From the NCBI GenBank assembly GCA_023255965.1, contig JAGDWE010000009.1:1-55513 (forward strand): a stretch of 55,513 bases of DNA, in the 5' to 3' direction. Source of the DNA: Desulfurococcales archaeon (lineage in GTDB: Archaea > Thermoproteota > Thermoprotei_A > Sulfolobales > NBVN01). A program made the translations under genes and the position numbers. The notes under the pieces were generated by a model. It ran no database searches. It saw only the letters and a list, made by a program, of their open reading frames with translations, and was not told the origin of the DNA. Positions 34,430 to 42,851 of the stretch are shown in pieces (within the stretch, counting starts at the first letter, position 1; every line of letters begins with the position of its first letter).

Positions 34430-35002
34430 TCACTCCACCTTGACTAATTCGTAGGCCTGCTTAATAAGCTGTATGTTTGGCTGCACCAGACGCTCCGGGA
34501 ACATGTCTTTAACCGCCTCGAAAGCGTACTCTACAGGTAAGATCTTAGTAGCCGCAAGCATCGCACCTACTACTGCCGTATTAACTATAGGTGCCTTTAG
34601 CACGTCCATGGCTAACTTAGTAGCATTAATTACGCCTATCTTAACATCACTCCTACCAATTATACTTCTAATCTCTTCGACGGATTTCGTGGTATTTATG
34701 ATTAGATATCCATTAGACTTTAAACCAGCCACTAAAGGCTTTGGATTAGCTAGGAGGTGTGGATCAGCTACCACCACCGCATCTGGCTCAACAATCGGCG
34801 ATCTCTCATAAATAACTTGGCGATCAATTCTATTATACGCAATAACTGGGGCGCCCCTTCTTTCTGTACCGAAGGTGGGTATGGATTGAGCGTAAAATCC
34901 AGCCTTAATAGCGGCTGTAGCAGTTAAGTTGGCGGCTGTTACAATGCCTTGACCTCCCCTCCCGTGCCATCTGATTTCGAAGCGACTGGTTAAGGTGCTC
35001 AC
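34430..35002 (-). CDS. porC: Pyruvate/2-oxoacid:ferredoxin oxidoreductase gamma subunit
   Basis: The product is 190 aa. IRWHGRGGQGIVTAANLTA is the family signature, with QSIPTFGTERRGAPV. The GTG start follows an AT-rich divergent promoter region (35022-35044, containing aatttataagtatttat) shared with the + strand gene at 35051. It is the first gene of the operon. Confidence 0.93.
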   Translation of the reverse strand: MSTLTSRFEIRWHGRGGQGIVTAANLTATAAIKAGFYAQSIPTFGTERRGAPVIAYNRIDRQVIYERSPIVEPDAVVVADPHLLANPKPLVAGLKSNGYLIINTTKSVEEIRSIIGRSDVKIGVINATKLAMDVLKAPIVNTAVVGAMLAATKILPVEYAFEAVKDMFPERLVQPNIQLIKQAYELVKVE

Positions 35003-35050
35003 TCGATCACCGTTAACGTATGCTTCGAAGAATTTATAAGTATTTATGGG

Positions 35051-35458
35051 GTGATTGTTAATTATGCGTTTATAAGAGCATTTAATTACTTGAATTTAGG
35101 TGATAAATTGAGTGAATTAAGGCGTGTCATTAAATTGCGTGTTAAGTCATTAAATGATTTAGCGAGGATGGCTGCATCCGTCGTGGCGCTAGGCCAGCCA
35201 ACTTACATTATCAAGTACAGGAACTCGGGTAGGGTGGTTTATGGATTGCTTGCAATATTTAGGGATTATTTTAACTTATATGGGCTACCCCTCCTATACT
35301 ACTATACCGATGATGAAGGTAGGTATCCTGAAGGTAACTACATATTAATTAAGGGCGATGAAGGCGGTGAGAGAGTAGAGATAAGTAAAAGCATGAAGGC
35401 AGGATATATATCAATACCTATAGTTGAATTAGTTGAAGTACCTGAGTTCCTTGTATAA
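35051..35458 (+). CDS. Conserved-looking small protein, unknown
   Basis: A 135-aa soluble protein starting at GTG. The N-terminal ~60 residues are helical and basic (LSELRRVIKLRVKSLNDLA). The rest is strand-rich with an aromatic patch (LLYYYTDDEG) and ends LVEVPEFLV. I recognise no family. Codon usage looks like the neighbours and the promoter region is shared with the oxidoreductase operon, so it is probably real. Confidence 0.6.
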   Translation: MIVNYAFIRAFNYLNLGDKLSELRRVIKLRVKSLNDLARMAASVVALGQPTYIIKYRNSGRVVYGLLAIFRDYFNLYGLPLLYYYTDDEGRYPEGNYILIKGDEGGERVEISKSMKAGYISIPIVELVEVPEFLV

Positions 35459-35551
35459 GTTTATAGGTTGCTAGGAAACGTCTTTAAGCTTGCTAGGAGC
35501 TGATACCAGCTTAGGAGTGAAAATTTAAATTCTAAGTATCTTAATAGTTGA

Positions 35552-35607
35552 TTAGATGATGATGCCGACGTAGTCCAATAGGATGAGGATGGGACGATGC
35601 TCTGATG
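35552..35607 (+). ncRNA. Box C/D sRNA candidate, weak D' box
   Basis: Box C atgatga (35556-35562), 12-nt guide tgccgacgtagt, position of D' occupied by ccaa, 4-nt spacer, C' atgagga (35583-35589), 12-nt guide tgggacgatgct, box D ctga (35602-35605). A TATA-like aaaatttaaattc lies about 35 bp upstream. Spacing is right, D' is not. No target identified. Confidence 0.45.
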
Positions 35608-35771
35608 GAGCTGCCATCATTAATGTCTAATGACGTCGGATCCTGGTATTAAATTGGATTTACTGGTTGTGCCCATCGTTATGATCATATAACACTGAGG
35701 TTGGGATTATGCGTAGCGTTATTGATGCAAACAGTGAAATAACACGATATCTTTAATGGCTTTCCATATTG
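35608..35771. other. Rest of the 35459-35771 gap
   Basis: Apart from the sRNA candidate I see no gene, hairpin end or repeat in this gap. The part next to the tRNA is AT-rich. Confidence 0.4.
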
Positions 35772-35863
<92 letters not shown>

Positions 35864-35985
35864 TACACTAAATTAGTAGAGATAAGTTGGATTTAAATTT
35901 ATTTTGCTTGAGCAATTCCAGATATCCATAGCCCGAGCTCTCAAGAAGCTGGAGACGTTGCATCCAAAACATGACAGGAGCTAGG

Positions 35986-36393
35986 CTATGTCATTTTATC
36001 GATGAGGACGTTGATCACGCTTTTAACCGCTTCTATGTCATTTAGTACTTCATTTAATTGTATGGAGGTTATTTTACCGTTACGTACATATTTACATACG
36101 ATGTTCAGTATTTCTAGCTCATTATTAAGTCCTATTATAGCGCTATACTCAAGCAATGTGAACAATTGATCATCATCTACATTCATCAAGTTCTTATCTA
36201 TATTCACTACTACGTTAACATACTTCCTCCTGCTCTCCCTTAAGTCCTCTATCAAGTCCCTTACGAGGTCTTCATTACATGAGCACTTACTGAACCTAAT
36301 TAGCTCTCTCCTAAGCTTTTGGAGTATCCTCTCACGTCTTAACGTGAACTCCTGAACCTCGTTTAGAACGTTAAGGTAATCCATCTTACGCAC
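35986..36393 (-). CDS. Small helical protein, unknown
   Basis: A 135-aa, almost wholly helical, charged protein (EFTLRRERILQKLRRELIRF, and NELEILNIVCKYVRNG). No family recognised. It overlaps the upstream gene by 8 bp, so the two form an operon, perhaps a protein pair. Confidence 0.6.
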   Translation of the reverse strand: MRKMDYLNVLNEVQEFTLRRERILQKLRRELIRFSKCSCNEDLVRDLIEDLRESRRKYVNVVVNIDKNLMNVDDDQLFTLLEYSAIIGLNNELEILNIVCKYVRNGKITSIQLNEVLNDIEAVKSVINVLIDKMT

Positions 36394-36733
36394 CCCTAAC
36401 CGTGACCACGCTATTGTCCGCTATACCCCTTAGCTTCATGATGTCAGGGTGTCCCCACACCTCGTTATACGGTACATCATCCCTAATCACAGCCTTAAAT
36501 TTCATCGACTTCCTGCCCGGTACAGCAACGTATAGGAAGTCCTTAATCCCTAATTCATCAGCTAATTTCTTAGATATGTGTATTTCATCCTCCTTAACTC
36601 CTTCATTATACCTTAACTTAATTCTTTTCTCTTTAACCTTAGACTCCTTAGCCCTAAGGGACTGAGGCGACGGTACAACCGATACCAAGGACTTAATCCT
36701 CTCTAAGGTTTTACTCTCGTTAGAGTCCGACAC
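36386..36733 (-). CDS. Small protein with barrel-like C-terminal domain, unknown
   Basis: A 115-aa protein. The first 45 residues are charged and probably flexible. Residues 46-115 form a compact beta-rich domain (DEIHISKKLADELGIKDFLY, VAVPGRKSMKFKAVI) reminiscent of AbrB- or double-psi-barrel-type folds, but I cannot assign a family. It is the first gene of a two-gene unit with the helical protein downstream. Confidence 0.6.
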   Translation of the reverse strand: MSDSNESKTLERIKSLVSVVPSPQSLRAKESKVKEKRIKLRYNEGVKEDEIHISKKLADELGIKDFLYVAVPGRKSMKFKAVIRDDVPYNEVWGHPDIMKLRGIADNSVVTVRGA

Positions 36734-36839
36734 ATGATCGCCCCATTTTACCTTGTAGGTCCTAGTCTTCCATATACTGATGATTCCATTATCAATTACA
36801 CCCCATCACTAGGGGATTTGAAGTTACAGATCCAATCTT

Positions 36840-37150
36840 CATAGCCTGGGAGGGTTGGTATTTAACCCTACCGTACATATTATGCATCACCTGAGAGCGG
36901 GCACCGAGGCTCATGAACGCTAAATCCATCACCAAATAAATTAGAGGGCGCTTACTTATAAGTATTCATCGCACACCTCATGAAGCTGTTTTGGACTTCT
37001 ATGGGTCTGTGATGGCTGCCGTAATTCCCCAGGCTATGGGGCGAAGGCCGTAAATGCCCTCAACGCAGGTGGGGTTGAGTATGCAGTGGATGTAGCGCTC
37101 TGGGCCGCCTAAGCTCCCTAAGCCAGATGAAAACCCGAGTGGAATGTGGG
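36840..37150. repeat. Decayed mobile-element remnant upstream of the unknown operon and downstream of glyS
   Basis: The segment caccaaataaattagagggc with the following cttacttataagta (36931-36964) matches the elements near 25.06 and 52.84 kb. The region beyond is GC-rich and broken by stops in all frames I read, with cysteine-bearing pieces (aaatgccctcaacgc) that could come from a TnpB zinc finger. No intact gene in 36734-37256. Confidence 0.45.
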
Positions 37151-37256
37151 GAAGGAAGGTGATGGGATGACATATCACTATAAAACTCCATTAAACCTAA
37201 ACCCCTTAAAAAGACCTGAATCCCATAATGTGAAATACTCAAACGATTATGGCCTA

Positions 37257-38978
37257 CTATTCTATGTTGAGTTTGTAGTTAAGGAAGTCAGTTACTGCCT
37301 TAACTACATAGTTAGCACGAACTCTAATCTGCTTCCTACTATCCCTATCACGTAACGTTACGGTGGAGTCATCTAAGGTTTGATAATCGACGGTTATGGC
37401 TAGTGGAACCCCTATTTCATCAGCTCTGGCATACCTCCTGCCGATAGACCCCGAGTCGTCATATATTACATAGAAGCCATTATTAATCAGCTCATTGTAT
37501 ATCTCCTTAGCCTTAACTTCCAATGCATCATCATTTACCAACGGAAATACAGCTACCTGAATTGGTGCTAGATCCCTAGGTATTCTTAGTACTACCCTAT
37601 CGCCCTCCTCATGATAGGAATGATCAAGAATTACCAGCACTAACCTCTCAGCACCGAATGATGGTTCAACCACATGCGGTATTATACGTTTCCCGCTAAC
37701 CTTCTCAACAACTTCCCTAATACTTATTGATGACTTAGGTATTAGATATTGGCCTATTTCTATATAATCACCTCCAACCCCCAACAACTTCTCTAAATCT
37801 TCAATATTAGTAGATAATATTGAATTTATGACCTCATCGGCTTTATCCTTAAATAATCTACCTAGCAACGCCCTATTAACTAATACTTTTTTAGACTTAA
37901 TCACTATTGGCTCCTTAAATTTCTTGAACACCGTGAACTCTTGACCGCTGAACTTCATATGCATCGATAAGTCGTAGTCTCCTCTATAGGCATGCCCGGA
38001 GACCTCGATCCAACCCCACCTACTAATCCTAACTAATTGATCGAACGTCTGGAGCGAGTAGTGGGCTCTCTCATGCGATAACTTCTCCTCGAAGTACATG
38101 TCGCTACTTGGAATACCTAAGTCGAGTATGAAGTCCCTAGCAACGCACATCCAATAAGCTAACCAAGGCGTCTTAATTACCCCCTCGGATATCGCCTCAT
38201 TAACGTCGTACTCGGATGGCTCTTCAATGCCCTCAGCCCTATCGCTTGCTGGTAATATCCTTAACTTACCTTTACATTCATTGATTAAGTTGCACTCCGG
38301 TTCTTCAGGATCGAAGAAGAACTCTACCTCCATGATGGTGAACTCCCTAAGCCTCACCATGCCCTGCCTAGGCGATATCTCGTTACGTGCAACCCTACCT
38401 ATCTGAGCTATGCCTATAGGTAATCTCTCTCTAAATGCTTCATATATACGCTTAAACGATACAAAGATCCCTTGAGCTGTCTCAGGACGTAGATAGCCCA
38501 CGTCCTGGGCGTAGGGACCTATCGTAGTAGTAAACAATAAATTGAACAACCTTACCTCCCCCAACTCCCCACCGCACATCGGACATCTAACACCGTATTC
38601 CCTTAATATTCTATTGAGCGCATCAACGCTTAACCCTTCGACCTTAACTTTAGAGCTTTCCTCAATTAGCTGATCCGCCCTATACTTCCTGCCGCATTTA
38701 AGGCATTCAACTATAGGATCAGTGAAGTGCTTTACATGACCGCTAGCTTCAAGAACTTTATATGGCGTTATCACCGGCGTTTCAACCTCAACAACCAAGT
38801 CTTGGTGCTTCTTTACGAACCAATTACGCCACTTCTCAATAATTCTTTGTTTGAGTAAGGTCCCTAAAGGGCCTAGGTCGTAGAAGCCTGCAACCCCCCC
38901 ATAAACCTCGTATGATGGCCAGTAGAATCCTCTCCTCTTAGCTAGCTCGACTATCTTTTCATATTTATCGTAGTTCAT
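37257..38978 (-). CDS. glyS: Glycyl-tRNA synthetase
   Basis: A class II synthetase. The frame opens at 39023, but the ATG at 38978 follows AGGTGG and gives the typical start MNYDKYEKIVELAKRRGF (573 aa). YEVYGGVAGFYDLGPLG and RGFYWPS are motif 1 landmarks. A zinc domain has CLKCGRKY and CPMCGG, GIAQIGRVARNEISPRQG is motif 2, and EPSFGAERLVL is motif 3. The anticodon-binding domain closes the protein. Confidence 0.95.
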   Translation of the reverse strand: MNYDKYEKIVELAKRRGFYWPSYEVYGGVAGFYDLGPLGTLLKQRIIEKWRNWFVKKHQDLVVEVETPVITPYKVLEASGHVKHFTDPIVECLKCGRKYRADQLIEESSKVKVEGLSVDALNRILREYGVRCPMCGGELGEVRLFNLLFTTTIGPYAQDVGYLRPETAQGIFVSFKRIYEAFRERLPIGIAQIGRVARNEISPRQGMVRLREFTIMEVEFFFDPEEPECNLINECKGKLRILPASDRAEGIEEPSEYDVNEAISEGVIKTPWLAYWMCVARDFILDLGIPSSDMYFEEKLSHERAHYSLQTFDQLVRISRWGWIEVSGHAYRGDYDLSMHMKFSGQEFTVFKKFKEPIVIKSKKVLVNRALLGRLFKDKADEVINSILSTNIEDLEKLLGVGGDYIEIGQYLIPKSSISIREVVEKVSGKRIIPHVVEPSFGAERLVLVILDHSYHEEGDRVVLRIPRDLAPIQVAVFPLVNDDALEVKAKEIYNELINNGFYVIYDDSGSIGRRYARADEIGVPLAITVDYQTLDDSTVTLRDRDSRKQIRVRANYVVKAVTDFLNYKLNIE

Positions 38979-39035
38979 TAATTCAAACCACCTATGTATT
39001 TTTAAGAGAGTTAAAAATTTCAAATTAGGATCTAC

Positions 39036-39944
39036 ATGAAGGAGCTATATGTAGTTAGAACTCCATACATTTTCAATGGAGTAGTATCCCGTCATGAGAG
39101 GAATTTATTCGCAGTAGTAGGGGTACCCCTAGACTCGACATCTAGTTTTAGAGGTGGGTGCAGATTCGCTCCATACTACATTAGATTAGCGTCCCAGACG
39201 CTAGAACTACTTTCATTAAGGACTTTAGTTAACGTTGAGGAGGTCCCAATAGAGGATATCGGTGATGTAGCAATACCTCATGGCGATGTGGTTAAATCAT
39301 TAAGTATTATTGAGAACGTTATTTCGGAGATAGTTGGTGGAGGGTTAAGGCCTGTAGTCATTGGAGGGGAGCATACGTTATCCTTAGGAGTTGTAAAGGG
39401 GGTTATTAAGGCTTTAGGGAGCGATATTTGCTTCTTATGCTTTGATGCTCATAGCGACTTCAGGTATGAGTATTTAGGTGTGAGGTACAGCCATGCATGC
39501 GTTACTAGGAGGATTTACGAGGTATTAGGTAGCCAAAGGATTTACTTAGTCGGCGTTAGGGCTATATCTAATGATGAGTATAAGGATATGAAGAACTCTA
39601 ATATAAGGTATATTACATCTCATCAGATTAGATCCCTAGGTTTTAGGGAGGTCGGCAGAAGCATTACTAGATCCTTAGATCCATGCCGTAGGGTCTATAT
39701 AAGCATCGATCTGGACGTGGTAGACCCGGCATATGCTCCAGGAGTAACTACGCCAGAGCCTGAAGGAATCTCACCTACCGAGCTATTGGATGTTCTTCAG
39801 GCCTTAATTGATGAAAGGGTGGCGGGCTTCGATTTAGTTGAGGTAACCCCAAGCTATGATATCTCCATGATCACTTCAATACTTGCAGCCAAGGTTATAA
39901 ATGAAGTAATAGGAATGATTTATCGTAGCATTAAACCCACTTAA
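39036..39944 (+). CDS. Agmatinase/arginase-family ureohydrolase
   Basis: The product is 302 aa. Mn-binding motifs GGEHTLS, CFDAHSDFR and SIDLDVVDPAYAPG are all intact, and FDLVEVTPSYD closes the site. The likely reaction is agmatine to putrescine and urea. A pyruvoyl-dependent arginine or SAM decarboxylase at 52002-52406 would supply the same pathway. It is divergent from glyS; the short leader suggests a leaderless mRNA. Confidence 0.88.
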   Translation: MKELYVVRTPYIFNGVVSRHERNLFAVVGVPLDSTSSFRGGCRFAPYYIRLASQTLELLSLRTLVNVEEVPIEDIGDVAIPHGDVVKSLSIIENVISEIVGGGLRPVVIGGEHTLSLGVVKGVIKALGSDICFLCFDAHSDFRYEYLGVRYSHACVTRRIYEVLGSQRIYLVGVRAISNDEYKDMKNSNIRYITSHQIRSLGFREVGRSITRSLDPCRRVYISIDLDVVDPAYAPGVTTPEPEGISPTELLDVLQALIDERVAGFDLVEVTPSYDISMITSILAAKVINEVIGMIYRSIKPT

Positions 39945-39954
39945 CAGTAAATAA

Positions 39955-40110
39955 TTAAACAGCCTTAACTACCTTCCACGAACTACCCCTAATTTTAACT
40001 ATTACCTTAGATGAGCAGTATGGACAACTTATTCTCTCAATTAACTCTATTTCCTTATTTGAGAAAGTCTTACCACACATCCAGCACTTATAAGTTATCT
40101 CCTCACTCAA
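39955..40110 (-). CDS. rpoP: RNA polymerase subunit P (Rpb12-like)
   Basis: A 51-aa gene with TTG start. YKCWMCGKTFSNKEIELIER and ISCPYCSSKVIVKI give the zinc ribbon of RpoP, followed by a basic tail (SWKVVKAV). It is too short for common ORF cut-offs. It is convergent with the agmatinase gene. Confidence 0.92.
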   Translation of the reverse strand: MSEEITYKCWMCGKTFSNKEIELIERISCPYCSSKVIVKIRGSSWKVVKAV

Positions 40111-40170
40111 GTGATTCGCCCCTTATTAAAGTCACACTAATTTCAGTATTAAATTTTCTAATCTTGAATG

Positions 40171-40200
40171 CCGACCCCCTCGTCCTGAAGGGCAAGCCTC
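40171..40200 (+). repeat. TnpB-type hairpin element end
   Basis: ccgaccccctcgtcctgaag followed by ggcaagcctc, a diverged copy of the ends at 10561 and 23950. It begins a gene-poor stretch (40111-40735) that also holds the decayed frame below. Confidence 0.5.
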
Positions 40201-40427
40201 CTTTATATATCTAGTTCTAAAATGCTTCATCTGGAGAGCGGTCAACTGGGCTAGAACCCCCTCCATAGTATTTTGGAGTTGCCGACCCTTCATTAAGTCC
40301 TTGGGACGACCCATCATTAAATAGATGTAATCCGCCGAGTGAGATTTACTAAATTCTACATCTACTACGAGGAAGGATGTCGAGTTAACTAGGAAATGCG
40401 TTGGTAAAGTTATGGCCTAGGGTAAAT

Positions 40428-40735
40428 AGCGATATTTGTTTAAACTCTTTAGACTATGGTTTAATTGCTGTCTTTAATCTGAATAGTGATGGGTTGAACG
40501 TCGTGACAATCAATAAGAATGGTGAAGCTATTTTCAAGACTTAGTGGTATAATGAGGTTGTTTTCCACGGTTTTCCTAAGGATATGGAAGACCTTATCCT
40601 TAGGAAAAAAGTCTTCCGTCGAATTAGCATGTGGAAGTACATTAAACAGACTAGTAAAGGCATTTGGCTACGAAACCTTATTTTGAAAACGCTAAATCCG
40701 ACCTTTACGAAATCAAAACAACTCGCCGAGGCATA
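40428..40735 (+). pseudogene. Decayed transposon-type coding remnant next to tRNA-Asn
   Basis: One frame reads LDYGLIAVFNLNSDGLNVVT, then NKNGEAIFKT, a stop, and WYNEVVFHGFPKDMEDLILR, continuing helical and basic up to the tRNA. The start resembles the RuvC-I region of TnpB proteins and the rest their basic helices, but the match is weak. It lies between an element hairpin and the 3' end of the tRNA. The 40201-40427 part shows nothing else. Confidence 0.4.
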
Positions 40736-40812
40736 TGGCGCCGGGGGGAGGACTCGAACCTCCGACCACCGGGTTAACAGCCCGGCGCTCTACCAGGCTG
40801 AGCTACCCCGGC
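40736..40812 (-). tRNA. tRNA-Asn (GTT), CCA encoded, no intron
   Basis: The acceptor gccgggg/ccccggc, D stem gctc/gagc, anticodon stem ccggg/cccgg with loop ctgttaa, and T arm with ggttcgagtcc are complete. CCA is encoded (40736-40738). The mature length is 77 nt. A TATA-like gtttaaaatcc lies upstream on the minus strand. Confidence 0.95.
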
Positions 40813-40903
40813 TCTTAGTCCACGTTATGTATAATGTTGTAGGATTTTAAACTTTAATAGCGAGCTAGATATTCTTGGAAAAATATTGTTTACATTTAAA
40901 TAC

Positions 40904-41242
40904 CTATTCAACGGTTTCAATAAATATTATATTCTCTGGTGGTATGCCGAATTCATTAATTAAGATGTTCTTAACTTTATTCCTATGGTCACCTTGGAGC
41001 TCTAGATGACCATTTTTAACGGTTCCCCCGGTAGCCAACTTACTCTTTAAATGAGATACAACTTTCTTTAGATCGTACGCGTTTGGATCTAGCCCCTCAA
41101 TAACAGTTACCTCCTTACCGAATTTGCGTTTCTCAAGTTTTATCTTAACTACTTGTTGCTCAACACCCAACTGAGCACATAACTCTGGCGGTAAGCCACC
41201 ACATAGTGCCTCTAAATCACCTTTACTATTCCTCCCCTTCAT
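40904..41242 (-). CDS. Translation initiation factor aIF1 (SUI1 family)
   Basis: The product is 112 aa. [40 protein letters not shown] and [15 protein letters not shown] are the SUI1 signatures. It assures start-codon selection on the small subunit. A zinc-ribbon-like N-terminal extension is absent; CGGLPPELC is the usual archaeal start. Confidence 0.95.
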   Translation of the reverse strand: MKGRNSKGDLEALCGGLPPELCAQLGVEQQVVKIKLEKRKFGKEVTVIEGLDPNAYDLKKVVSHLKSKLATGGTVKNGHLELQGDHRNKVKNILINEFGIPPENIIFIETVE

Positions 41243-41313
41243 TCCACACCCTTACATGTGATCGTTAATAGTCAAGACTAATAAATTTTTATATTTTATA
41301 CATTTTTCGTAAG

Positions 41314-41593
41314 CTGAAACCTGTTTTAAGAGCGGGGATTATTTAAACGCGTTTCCCTGCTCACGGCACTTCTAATTTTTAATTACTTTTAACCCCGTGA
41401 GCGGGGTTGGCCCCTGGTGTGGGATCACTAGCTTCACCTGCACTCCACGGGCTCGTAGGGCCCAACGCCGCAGGCCCCCACCTGAGGACAAGCACCTTAA
41501 CCCAATGTTCACTGCTCCCACGAAGTCCCTGTTCAGGATCAATCCGCTACTTAGCCTCGCTAGCCTCAAAGCGATTTTAATTACTTTCACCAT
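41314..41593 (-). pseudogene. TnpB C-terminal fragment with its 3' element end
   Basis: The minus frame (41372-41593) reads SSGLILNRDFVGAVNIGLRC, the last catalytic motif of TnpB (NRDxxGAxNI) after a lost zinc finger, and ends TPLTGLKVIKN. The 3' flank ends with aatccccgctcttaaaacag (41340-41321), the same kind of end as at 18301, 24942 and 52713. The N-terminal two-thirds are missing, so it is a dead remnant of an IS605/IS1341-type element. Confidence 0.8.
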
Positions 41594-41599
41594 TCTACC

Positions 41600-42007
41600 C
41601 GCATAGCGGATCTCGGAGGGGTGTAATTGGATATAGATCTCCTCGTGAACGGCTCTATGCTTGATATGTAGGCTAATAGCCTATTCTTAAGTAATATCAT
41701 GATCAACGCTATAATTGACTAACTTATGGCATTTGATGATAAATTTAAAGATAAAGTCGTGGGTCATTATACGCTTTAAAACCGAGTTTAACGGTAATAC
41801 CTTAAATTATATCATTTAGAATTTTAAGATGTCTGATTTAACGATTTCGTTGCTATAAGTGCTCTATATACGATATTCATCGGTCATTTATAAAGTATTC
41901 CTTTAAAGATTATTAAGGAATTTTTTATTTGTAATAATTATTCCATTTTAAAGGACTTACATAACATTTAAACCCATTACACATTACTAATAGTCATGGT
42001 GATGTAG
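41600..42007. other. AT-rich leader region upstream of cren7
   Basis: About 400 bp without an open gene and strongly AT-rich. The run acataacatttaaacc (about 41960-41975) is a plausible TATA region, 30-45 bp before the start. No hairpin or repeat was recognised. Confidence 0.5.
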
Positions 42008-42193
42008 ATGAGTAAGAAGCCAGCGATAAAAGTTAAGGATCCAACTACCGGTAAGGAAGTAGAGTTAACGCCTGAAAAGGTATGGACGCTAGCTCCTAAG
42101 GGAAGGAAGGGAGTTAAGATAGGGTTATTTAAGAGTCCTGAGACCGGTAAGTACTTTAGGGCTAAAGTCCCTGACGACTATCCAGTAAGCTAA
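42008..42193 (+). CDS. cren7: Chromatin protein Cren7
   Basis: A 61-aa small basic SH3-like DNA-binding protein. [23 protein letters not shown] and [15 protein letters not shown] match Cren7 nearly residue for residue. It bends and compacts DNA and is typical of Crenarchaeota. GGTGATG precedes the ATG. Confidence 0.97.
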   Translation: MSKKPAIKVKDPTTGKEVELTPEKVWTLAPKGRKGVKIGLFKSPETGKYFRAKVPDDYPVS

Positions 42194-42302
42194 CACGCAG
42201 GTAACGTACAGGGACTATTAAAGTAAAATAATTTTTTACCTTATTAATTCTCGTCATCTTTTTATAGTTGCTTAGTTAAAAATCTTGCTGGGTGCCCTAA
42301 TA

Positions 42303-42851
42303 ATGCACATCATAGTGATTTCCGACACTCACGATAATCTAGCAATGATAGATAGATCTTCATCGTTGATCTTTAAATTAGATCCAGAAATGATTATACA
42401 TTTAGGCGATTACGTATCCCCATTTACGTTGAGGAAGATATTGGATTTAGGTATAAAGTTCTTGGGAGTCTTCGGTAATAATGATGGTGATAAGTTATTA
42501 TTGAAGTTTACCTTGGGAGGTCGAGGCGAGCTTCATGAACCTCCCTACGAATTATCTATTGATGGACTAAAATTCTTATTAATCCATGGATTCGGAAGTC
42601 GTGAGTTAACTAACAAGTTAGTTAACTCCATAGCATCGGGAGGTGAGTACGATTTACTGTTATATGGTCATACTCATATACCTAGACTTGAGAAAGTAGG
42701 GAATACGGTAATATTAAATCCCGGAACTCTATCAGGATACTTAAGTGAGCTCCCGACCTTGGCTTACATCGATACAAGAGAATTAATTCCTAGAATTTTA
42801 AATGCATTAACTGGGGATCAGATTAAATATATCAAAATGCACGATACTTAA
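42303..42851 (+). CDS. YfcE/MJ0936-type metallophosphoesterase
   Basis: From the preferred ATG at 42303 the protein is 182 aa (TTG 42285 would add six residues). Metal-binding motifs are ISDTHDN, HLGDYV, GNNDG, LIHGF and YGHTHIP, all in order. Members hydrolyse phosphodiesters; the physiological substrate is unknown. It is convergent with the pilus operon, with a 4-bp overlap. Confidence 0.9.
   Translation: MHIIVISDTHDNLAMIDRSSSLIFKLDPEMIIHLGDYVSPFTLRKILDLGIKFLGVFGNNDGDKLLLKFTLGGRGELHEPPYELSIDGLKFLLIHGFGSRELTNKLVNSIASGGEYDLLLYGHTHIPRLEKVGNTVILNPGTLSGYLSELPTLAYIDTRELIPRILNALTGDQIKYIKMHDT

Noticed and set aside
40584-40850. 88-codon + strand frame ending across tRNA-Asn
   Set aside because: It reads antisense through a complete tRNA, and the upstream part belongs to a decayed remnant with a stop.
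41397-41606. 69-codon Arg/Pro-rich + strand frame
   Set aside because: It is the antisense of the TnpB C-terminal fragment, whose frame carries the diagnostic motif.
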